A stretch of DNA of 64,000 nucleotides from Zonotrichia leucophrys gambelii (lineage: Eukaryota; Chordata; Aves; Passeriformes; Passerellidae). The notes under the pieces were generated by a model, which was given only the letters and a program-made list of their open reading frames with translations, was not told the DNA's origin and made no database searches. Within the stretch, counting starts at the first letter, position 1; every line of letters begins with the position of its first letter. Position numbers and translations under genes: made by a program. Location: assembly GCF_028769735.1 (NCBI RefSeq), contig NW_026992301.1, forward strand, positions 35,001 through 99,000. The letters run 5' to 3'. This document shows, piece by piece, positions 23,321 to 32,800 of the stretch.

Positions 23321-23375
23321 AAATGCAATTTCCCACCCAAACCCCCTCTCAGCTGCGTACCCCACCTCGGGGGGC

Positions 23376-26300
23376 TCAGGGGCTCAGCCTGAAGCAGCAC
23401 CCCCTGCCCAGGCACAGCAGGGGCAGCAGCTCCTCACCCCCAAACCTCGCCGCGGGGTACGCGAACATCGGCAGCTCCCTCTGCACATCGAAAAACGCCA
23501 CGCGCCCGCCCTCATAGTCCAGGTAGACCCCAACCACCTCGGGGGCCTCAGGGAGGGCGATGGGGACACTGGGGGACGTCAGAGCCTGGCACTGGCTGCC
23601 ACACTGCCCCACGGCCCAGATCCCCCGCTCGGGCTTGACGCTGACCCGGCCCTTCCTGGCCACAGAGGCCTTGGCCACGCCGAGGGCCCAGGCCGAGCCC
23701 TGGCACACCTGGACCTCCCAGTAGTGGCGGCCGCAGGTGAACCCCTCGCGGGCCAGCACGCAGCGGGACGAGTCGAAGCGTTTGGGGTGGTCGGGGACGG
23801 ATCTGCGGGCGTCGTCCCAGCGGACGCATCGCCCATCCTCGGACAGGGCCAGGCGGGGATGGGCGGTGTCGGGGTCCAGCGTCAGGCTGACTGCAGAGGG
23901 AGAGAGACAGGGCTGGGGTCTGGCCCCTCCAGAGATTTGGGGTGGGGTTGTGCCACCTTTGGGGTGGGGTAGTGCCACCTTTGGAGTGGATTTGTGCCAC
24001 TTTTCCCCATCTGGGAGGCTCCAGGGGTGGTTTGATGACCACACGTTAGTGGGTTAGGCTTAGGCTTTGATTTAGGCTGAGGGTTAGGGCAGAAAAGCCA
24101 ACATAGGGAGAAAATGATGGAGAAAATGATGGAGAAATGATGGAGAAAAGATGGAGAAATTATGGAGAAAATAATGGAGAAATTATACCGAAATTATGGG
24201 AGAAAATGATTGAGAAATGATGGAGAAAATTATCGAGAAATTATGGAGTAAATGATGGAGAAATTATACCGAAATTATGGTGAAATGGAGAAATTATGGA
24301 GAAAATTATGGAGAAAATTATGGAGAAAATTATGGAGAAAATTATGGGAAAATTATGGGAAAATTATGGAGAAATTATGGAAAAATGAGGCTCTGGAGTG
24401 TGGGGGTTTTGCTGTCATTTGGGGCTGTCCCATGGCTCCCCTTTCTGAAGTTTCCACGTGGGAATATCTGGAATTTCCGCCTCTGAGAGGTGATTTCCAA
24501 AGGTGGTACTGACACAGCGCCCACCCCCCTTTCCCTGCTCCCTCCCTACCTTGGAATTTCTTCAGCATCTCCTTGAGGGTGACATTTTCCTGGGGCAGCC
24601 CTGTGGGTTCCTCTGCCAGCTCTGCTGAGGTCTCCACCTGCTCTGGGGCGCTCTGCTCCTCCAGCCTGGAAACCAGAAAAATAATTTTTCCACAAAAATT
24701 TGGAATGGTGGGACTGGAGAGGCAGCTGGGAAGGCTTGAAAGGCCCCTTCTGACCCAAACCATCTCAAATTTCCACAATTTTATAACTTCCTTCCTGTCA
24801 GGTTTTGGCATCTCCAGTAAGTTTTCGGGATCTGCTCCTCCATGGAGAACATTTTCTGACCCAGCCATGGCTGATGAACCTCTGGATGGTGAAGATTTTT
24901 TACTAGTGGAAATTAGAGAATAAAAACAATTTTCTTTGTCCGCTTTCCTCCTTCCCACCCCCAGTCTGGAGGGGACACAATCAGATCTGTTAAGGGTGTA
25001 AAATTCTAATTCCCAAAATTCTAATTCCCTCAGAATTTAACCCTTTTAGATCCGGCTCCCTGTTTTTGAGGAGGAAAATCCCATCCGTCCAGGATCAGCC
25101 AGGTTTTCACAGATCAGAGAGCAGCCACAGCAGAACTGGAGGTTCCTTCATCCCCTGAAGGTACCTGACCCCGATCTCCACCATCCTAACTGGACTTTTG
25201 TGGTGTCCCAGCTCTGTCCTGTGTCCATCTCAGGGGGTTTTGGGGTTCCTTCACCCCTCTGAAGGTACCTGACCCCGGTCTCCACCATCCTAACTGGACT
25301 TTGGTGGTGTCCCAGCCGTGTCCTGTGTCCATCTCACACAGGTCAGGGGGTGTTGGGGGTTTTGGGGTCCACCAAAGCCAAACAAGAACACGTCGGGAAC
25401 CCAGGTGAGGAGCCACAAACCTGCTCAGGATGTCTCTGCTGTCCTGCAGGGGAGAGACAGACACACAGACAGACAAACAGACAGACAGACGGACGGACAG
25501 GTCAGGGCGGAGCCAGCCTGGGGTGAGCAGCCAGGGAGGGCTCCGGGGTGACCCTGGGGGATTCTGGATCTGCGGGAATGCAGGTGAGGCAGCTCTGATA
25601 AGCACTTGGGTTATCGGCATCATCGCCCCGCCCAGGGTGGGCGTGGCGGCTGCTAATTAGCATCTCTGCTCATTTGAATGTTTGGCTGTATGAATATATG
25701 AGTGTTTGGATATTTGAATGTTTGGCTGTTTAAATGTTCGGGTGTTTGAATGATTGGGTGTTTACATATTTGGATATTTGAAAGCTTGTTTGTTTGAATG
25801 TTTGGCTGTTTGAAAATTTGGATATTTGAATATATGGGTGTTTGGATGTTTGGCTGTTTAAATGTTTGGATATTTGAAAATTTGGATGTTTGAATGTTTG
25901 GCTGTTTGGGTGTCTAAATGTTTGGATATTTGGATATTTGAATGTTTGGATTTTTGAAAGTTTGGCTGCTCAAATGTTTGGCTGTTTAGCCAAAGGATTT
26001 TTTATATCTCCAGGCTGGAGAAGCACAGCCCAGTGGAAGGTGCGTTTGTTGTGGCTCTGTGAGGCCCCTTCCTGCCCAAACCTGGGATTCTCTGGGTTTT
26101 CCAAGGCTCGGGATTTGGTGTTTCGGTGGCTCCTCACCTGCAGCAGCTCCCAGGGCGGCTGCCGGCACTTTTCCTCCAGCTCCTGGATCTGCCGTCCCAC
26201 GGAGGAGATGCGCTCCGAGAGGCGGCCGACGCTCTCCTCCCGCCTGCGCTCGATGTCCCGCTCCAGCTGCGCCAGCCGGGCCAGGAGGAGCCGCTCCTGC

Positions 26301-27864
26301 CCCTCCAGGAGCTGCTGCAGCTCCCGGACCCGGCACCGGAGCCGCCGCCGCTCCGCCGCCACCCGCTCCTGCCACGGGAACACCGCAGGGGCTGGGACGG
26401 GGCTGGGAGGGAGGGAAACGCCAGCGGGGTGGGCTTGGAAGGGGATTTATCCCCGCCAGGGTTCTTGCAAAGCATGGGGAGTATCCACAGAATTTTAAAT
26501 AATATTTTAAATTACATACATATATATATACATACATATATGTTATGTTATGTTATGTTATATTATATTATATATATAATATATATTATATATTTTACAT
26601 TATATGTAGTTTATATACAATATATAAATTTTTTTTTATATATATATGTGGTTTTTTGTTTGTTTGTTTTTGGGGTTTTTTGGGGGGTTTTTTTCTGCCA
26701 TTTCTAGGTGGCGATTGCTGGGAAAGCGTTTTCCCATGGCCCGTAAACTTTGCACCCAAAAAAGGCTCCGGACCTTTGGACGAGGGAAGGTGCAAAATAA
26801 ACCCATAAACAGATTAGTCAGTGTTAGAGATCAGGGAAAAGGAAAGCAAGGCAAAAAAAGAAAGATGCAACTGGGGTGATTCCCGTTTTTCTGGGGAATC
26901 TGGGGATGTGCCCCACCTGTGAGCACATGGAAAGAGGCAAAAATCCTGGGAAAAATCCAGGTTTGGGTTGGATACCTGAACTCGGGGGGGGGGGGGAATT
27001 TCCTCGCCGTGAGGGTGGCGGAGGGCACAGGTGTGCCCAGGTGTGCCCAGGTGTGCCCGCAGGGACAAGGAATGGGTCACCCACCAGCAGCTCCGAGCTC
27101 TTCCCTTCCTCCGCCGCTTTCTGCCCCAGCATCTTCTCTCTCCGGTCCCTGAGGATCTGCGCGTGAGCCTGGAATTTCTCCTGAGAGAAGGAAAAACACC
27201 AACACCGGCTCGGTGCCTTTCCCTCCATCCGGGGGAGAAGCACCAACACCGGCTCGGTGCCTTTCCCTCCACCCGGGGGAGAAGCACCAACACCGGCTCG
27301 GTGCCTTTCCCTCCATCCGGCCATACCGGGAGGGCGGGGCGGGCGGGGATGGGGGCGGCTGTCACCCAGCGGGCGGAAAGCGCAGAAATCCCGACTTTTG
27401 CAAGGAAAACCACGCTCACCTGGCCTCCCTCTCCTCCCTCATCCCCAGGAACACCTGAACATCCCCACCTTGTGCTCCTCCGCCGCCTCCTCGATGGGCA
27501 CGGCGGCGTGCAGCCGGTGCTCCGGGGAGCGGCGGCACTCGCGGCACACCGGGCTCTGCTCCTCCTCGCAGAACAGCTTCAGCGCCTCGCCGTGCTTCGG
27601 GCAGAGCCGCTCCCCGTCGCGGGCCCGGCCGCGGAGGCTGAGGCGCTGCGCGATGCGGATGATGCCGGCCAGCTCCGCGTTGGGTCTCAGGCTGCGCTCC
27701 GGGGCCGCCTCCCGGCAGCGCGGGCACGCGAAGCTGTCCCGGCAGCTCTGCCAGCAGCGCTCGATGCACGCCCGGCAGAAGTTGTGCCCGCAGTGGATGG
27801 ACACGGGCTCCTGGAAGAGCCCGAGGCACAGCGGGCACGAGGCTTCGGCGCGGAGCTCGGCCAT
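23376..27864 (-). CDS. TRIM/B30.2 gene B, RING E3 ligase of the TRIM39/TRIM10/TRIM7 group
   Basis: Six exons with consistent phases: 27864-27469 (RING and B-box), 27180-27085 (96 nt), 26368-26138 (231 nt, coiled coil), 25443-25421 (23 nt), 24665-24550 (116 nt), 23890-23376 (B30.2). They give 458 aa. The RING starts CPLC at C10 and includes CGHNFCRAC and CPRC; the B-box has CPKH and CRECRRSPEHRLH. B30.2 motifs: LDPDTAHP, WEVQV and LDYEGG. The frame has no disruption, so the gene is probably functional. It is head-to-head with gene C; the two starts are 2.0 kb apart and may share regulation. The 23-nt exon donor reads GTTTGTGG, as in gene D. Orthology to a named chicken TRIM cannot be settled from sequence reading alone. 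Confidence 0.85.
24048..24390. repeat. GAGAAATTATG-type tandem repeat, block 2, with a TTAGG-like lead
   Basis: 24048-24088 contains GGGTTAGGCTTAGGC and GGGTTAGGG; then the same AGAAAATGATGGAGAAA repeats as block 1. Intronic in gene B. Confidence 0.8.
25150..25340. repeat. two-copy duplication of about 112 bases in gene B
   Basis: CTGAAGGTACCTGACCCC followed by a TCTCCACCATCCTAACTGG segment and GTGTCCCAGC occurs twice. 80 bases from the 23-nt exon. Confidence 0.85.
25664..25995. repeat. TGTTTGGATATTTGAA-type tandem repeat
   Basis: About 20 units of 16-24 bases, intronic in gene B, ending 140 bases from the coiled-coil exon. Confidence 0.88.
26510..26690. repeat. AT dinucleotide and GTTTTTGGG-rich tract
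   Basis: TATATA, TATGT and GTTTTTTG-rich low-complexity sequence in an intron of gene B. Confidence 0.85.
27186..27322. repeat. 44-base repeat, 3 copies, in first intron of gene B
   Basis: CACCAACACCGGCTCGGTGC followed by CTTTCCCTCCA(T/C)CCGG. Starts five bases past the 96-nt exon acceptor. Confidence 0.92.
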
Positions 27865-27884
27865 GGCCGCGCCGCCGGCACCGG

Positions 27885-28035
27885 ACCGGTTCCGCCTCGG
27901 TTCCGCCCCGGTTCCGCCTCGGGTCCGCCTCGGTTCCGCCTCGGTTCCGCCCCGGTTCCTCCTCGGGTCCGCCTCGGTTCCGCCCCGGTTCCGCCTGGGT
28001 TCCGCCTCGGTTCCGCCCCGGTTCCGCCTCCCCCG
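27885..28035. repeat. 11-base GC minisatellite (CGGTTCCGCCT)n, about 13 copies
   Basis: Begins about 20 bases upstream of the gene B start codon, so it lies in the 5' UTR or core promoter. Variants GGGTCC and CGGTTCCTCC. Confidence 0.93.
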
Positions 28036-28129
28036 GGGCCGCGGCGGCTCCGCTTCCTGCCGGTGTCCCGGGATGAGAGCGGGAGCGGAGCGGCTGCGCT
28101 GCCGAGATGAGCCGGGCTCGGCGCCTGGC

Positions 28130-28345
28130 GTGGCGCGGGTGGTTTGGTACTGCGGTTAATACCGGGCTTAGCACCGGTTTGTTTGGCGCTGCGGCTAATA
28201 CCGGACTTAGCACCGGGGTTAATACCGGGTTTGACGCCGGCTTGTTTGGGGCTAATACCAGGCTTGGCGCCGGAATTGACACCGGGCTTAGCACCGGCTC
28301 GTTTGGTACCAGGTCTAATACCGGGCTTGGCACCAGGTTCATTCA
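28130..28345. repeat. GC-rich repeat with GGCTTAGCACCGG units
   Basis: About nine imperfect 20-40 base units alternating TAATACCGGGCTTAGCACCG and GTTTGG(C/G/T). In the head-to-head intergenic region of genes B and C. Confidence 0.85.
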
Positions 28346-29520
28346 TCAATTACCGGCTTGGTTGGAATCCACCCTCAGCCCCTTCTTCACTCCTTTCTCC
28401 CCCAAAAAACACCCAGGGAAAGCGCGAGGCCGCCCCAGGCCTCCCCTCGAGGTCTGAACCAGGAACCAGCCTGGTTTCGCTGCTTTCAATGTATTTATTT
28501 TTAATTTACTCATCGATAAATTTAATTTACATTCGTGTTTAATTTATTGATTCTCTTCTAGTTGATTAATTGAAGGGCAGTTCATGATTGAGGCCGTGGG
28601 GACAGAGCTTGGAGCAATCCTTGGCTCATCCTTTGCTGCTCATTCCCGATTGTTCAGAATTCCCAAATTCCCCATTTTTCAGCACTCCACCACCCCTCCC
28701 ACCCCTACGTGTGCAGCTACAGCACCTTTATTAAAAAATAATTTTATTGCTCCTTTCACTTCTCCTTTTTCACAGGAAATCGCTTCTCTCACGGCTCGGG
28801 GCTGACCACAGACCTTCCTATTTTAAATTTTATTTTTAACTTTCATTTTTTTCCAGTAGCCCCCCCTGACAAGTGCAGAAGCCACCGGAACTCAGGGCTG
28901 GTACCGAAGCGATGATTTTTTTTTTCCTTTTTTTTTATTGAGGAAATCGGTCAAAAACTCACCCGCCGTTAATTCTGTGAGAGAGTTTTTTGGGGGTTCT
29001 GGGTTTTCCGGTGCTCGGAACATTCAGACTGAAACCTGGGGGGCGGCTTGGTGCTGAAAACACCTTTTTTTATTTTATTTTATTTTATTTTTTTGTTAAT
29101 CTGGGTCCAAGGTTGATTTATCGGGGGGTGAATACTGCAAAGAGTTGGGGATGGATCAGGATCCCCTTTCCAAGCGATTTCCCTCCTTGATTATCCGTGA
29201 AATCGGTGATTATCCCGGTGTAATCACCGTGAATTCTCGGGCTCAAGAGCGAGCTGGAGGCTCGGGTTTAACCGGCAAGGAGAGATTTCAGTGCCAGAGG
29301 GAAATAAAATCACTAATCCAAGTTTTTCTGCAGGATTTTGCCCAATTTCTTCTAGGTGTGAGTAAATCCAGGGATGGGATCAACCTGCCTCCTTTTCTCG
29401 CCGTTTCGGGGGAAAAACCTCAATAAAAATTCCCTAAAATCTGAATTTAAATTTATTTTTAAAAAATGCAAGGACAAGGGTGGGAAGTTCCCGCTTGATG
29501 GATGCAGGTCCCTCCATCCT
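28346..29520. other. intergenic region between genes B and C
   Basis: AT-rich, T runs, no recognisable gene. Probable 5' regulatory DNA for gene C lies near its end. Confidence 0.5.
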
Positions 29521-29523
29521 CAG

Positions 29524-29790
29524 GCCCAGGAGTTTGGGGCTAATTGGGAGGATTTTGGCCACCTCCCACCCTCCATCCCCATCCCCACCAGGGACAGGAT
29601 TTTGGGCTCAGTCAGGAGGATTTTGGTCACCTCCATCCCCAGCCCCTCGGGGGGCAGGATTTTGGGGACAATCGAGCGGATTTTGGCCACCTCCCACCCT
29701 CCATCCTCATCCCCTCCAGGGGCAGGATTTTGGGCTGAATCAGGAGGATTTTGGCCACCTCCCACCCTCCATTCCCATCCCCTCCGGGGA
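29524..29790. repeat. about 65-base tandem repeat, 4 copies, upstream of gene C
   Basis: CAGGATTTTGGG, AGGATTTTGGCCACCTCC and CACCCTCCATCC(C/T)CATCCCC recur. Ends 75 bases before the gene C start codon, so it is probably part of the promoter or 5' UTR. Confidence 0.88.
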
Positions 29791-29865
29791 CAGGAAGGCG
29801 CCGCCTCCCCCGGAGCGCGGGGAAACCGAAAGCGGCGGCGGCGGCTCCGGCAGCCCCGGGCAGCC

Positions 29866-32800
29866 ATGGAGGAGCTGCCGGGCGAGGCCTCCTGCCCGAT
29901 CTGCCGGGAATATTTCCGCGACCCCGTGTCCATCCACTGCGGGCACCACTTCTGCCGGGCGTGCATCGAGCGCTGCTGGGAGTGGCCCACGGGCGGGTTC
30001 GCGTGCCCGCGCTGCCGGGACACGGCCCCGCGGCGGAGCCTCCGCCCGAGCCGCGAGCTGCAGCGGGTGCTGGAGCTGGCCCGGCGCCTGAGCCGCGGGG
30101 AGGCGCTGGGAGCCGAGGAGGAGGAGGAGGAGGAAGGGTGTCGGAGGCACCGGGAGCCGCTGGAGGCTTTCTGCAAGGAGGACGCGGCGCTGCTGTGCGC
30201 GATCTGCCGCGAGTCGCGGGCGCACCGAGCGCACACGGTGCTGCCGCTGCCGGAGGCGGTGCGGGAGTTCGAGGTAATCGCGGTTTCCACCCAAAAATGT
30301 CCCCCCGGGCCCCCAGACCCTTTAGGGGATCGGGACACGCTCCGCGGCTTCTGCTCTCTCTGTTCTCCCCCGAGCTTGGAGGGATCGGGGGCTTCATCCA
30401 ATTCATCATCCTCCTCCTCATCCTCCGTGCCGCGGAATTCCGGCCGCTGTCCAGCTCCAGCGCCCAGCGGGCACCTAATCCCTAAATCTGCCGGAATGTG
30501 GGCAAAAAGAGCGGGACGGTTTTCCTGGAGCCCATCTCCAAATCTGCAGGAATGTGGGCAAAACGAGCGGGATTTTTTTCATGGAGCCCATCCCTAAATC
30601 TGCAAGAATGGGGGCAAAAAGAGCGGGATTTTTTTTCCCAGAGCCTCCCCCTAAATCTGCCGGAATGTGGGCAAAAAAGAGGGGGACAATTTTCCTGCAG
30701 ACCATCCCTAAATCTGCAGGAATATGGGCAAAAAGAGTGGGATTTTTTTTTTCCTGGAAATGGGAGGAGAAACGGAGTTACCAGCACTCCAACCCCCTTC
30801 CCAAAAAACGGGATTTTTATATTTTTCCCTCCCTCAGGAACAAATCCAGGCCGGGCTGCAGACCCTGAAGGACGACAGGGACAAACTCCTGGAGCTCCGG
30901 GAGGCTGAAATGAGGAGAAACTGGGAGTGTTTGGTAAATGCTGTGGAGCGGAGGGGCGTGATTTATTAACAATATGGGTATTGATCTGGTACCGATATCC
31001 AAGTGTGACGGACAAAGACTCTCTGACGGTTTAAAGTGAATGTTTATTTCAGGATAATTCTCAAATTCACACCGCGATTTACAGGTGATTCCAGAGCCCT
31101 TTTATCTGCACAAGTATTGAATACCCAAAATACAAATGTGTATTCATAACTTTGGTACATCCCAGTCCCCACTTCGTATGGTAATTAGTTCAAAAGCTAA
31201 TTAAGCATGCGTAGTTTGTTCCTCAAAATGAGTCGGCGGTCCTTTTCATGGGGAGGGGTTTAAAAAAGAGGAAATAAATAAAGTCTTCCTCGTTCTGACC
31301 TTTCTACATTTTCAATGCAAATATGACAAATGAACCCATTGGCAGAACTCCCATTCCCCATCTTCAATTGGTTTCAGAACAGAGGAGGACGCAATTGAAT
31401 AATGTTCCTACAAACAATTGTGTTATGTTCCTAAAAACCATTTATCAGTTTCTATATTCTTCATTATAAACCCAGCTAACCAAACATTATGTTGACAGGC
31501 AATCAATTATTAGTTAACTACTAACTCTTAACTCCATCATTTATTTTGATTAACTCCAATAAAAGTTATAACTCTAACTAAAATCTCAGCTCCTATAAAA
31601 TCCCTAAATCCTTTAAAATTTACATTTTAGGCGAGGGTGTCTCCTGATGGACTCCTGACTTATGTTCCTAAAAACAATTGTCTCATGTTCCTCAAAGCTA
31701 TTTATCAGTTTCTATATTCTTCATTACAAACCCAGCTAACCAAACATTGTGTTGACAAGCAATCAATTATTATATTATATAATATAATAATTATTATATT
31801 ATATAGTTAACTACTAACTCTTAACTTCATTTATTTTGATTAACTCCAATAAAGCTTATATCTCTAACTAAAATTTCAGCTCCTATAAAATCCCTAAATT
31901 CGTTAAGATTTATGTCTCGGGCGGGAGTGTCTCGCGATGGGTTTAGAGGGGGGCGGCCGTTCCTGGGGCGGGGGTCTCTGTGCAGGGAGGGGTTTTGACT
32001 CCAAAAAATCGAAATAAATCCAAACCTCCGCTCCCCGTGGCGCCCGGCAGGAGCGGACCGAGGCGGAGCGGCAGCGCCTCCTGTCCCATTTCCAGGGGCT
32101 GCGCCTGTGCCTGGAGGAGCTTTCGCGGCGCCTCCTGGCGCGGCTGCGGCGCCTGGAGAGCGACATCGGGCGGGCGCAGGAGGAGAAGGTGACGGCGCTG
32201 ACCCAGGAGATCTCCCGGCTCGAGAGCCGCGCCCTGGAGCTGCAGCGGCGGCGGCGGCAGCCGGCGGGCGCCTTCCTGCAGGTGACGGCTGGCACGGGGA
32301 CCCCAGAAAAGCGGGAAAGTCTCTTGGAAAAGCTGGGAAGTCTCTTTGTCCGGAGAAAGTTTCTTGTCCCGAGAAAAGTCGGAAAGTCTCTTTGAAAAGT
32401 TGGAAAGTCTCTTTTCCCAGAGAAAATTTCTTGTCCCGAGAAAAGTTGGAAAGTCTCAGAAAAATTGGAAAGTCTCTTTTCCCAGAGAAAGTTTCTTGTC
32501 CCGAGAAAAGTTGGGAAGTCTCAGAAAAATTGGGAAGTCCCTTTTCCCAGAGAAAGTTTTTTGTCCCGAGAAAAGTCGGAAAGTCTCTTTGAAAAGCTGG
32601 AAAGCCTCTTTTCCCAGAGAAAATTTTTTTGTCTTGAGAAAAGTTGGAAAGTCTCTCAGAAAAGTTGGAAAGTCTCTTTTCCCAGAGAAAATTTCTTGTC
32701 CCGAGAAAGGCTGGAAACTCTCAGAAAAATTGGGAAGTCTCTTTGTCCGGAGAAAGTTTCTTGTCCCGAGAAAAGTCGGAAAGCCTCTTAGAAAAGTTGG

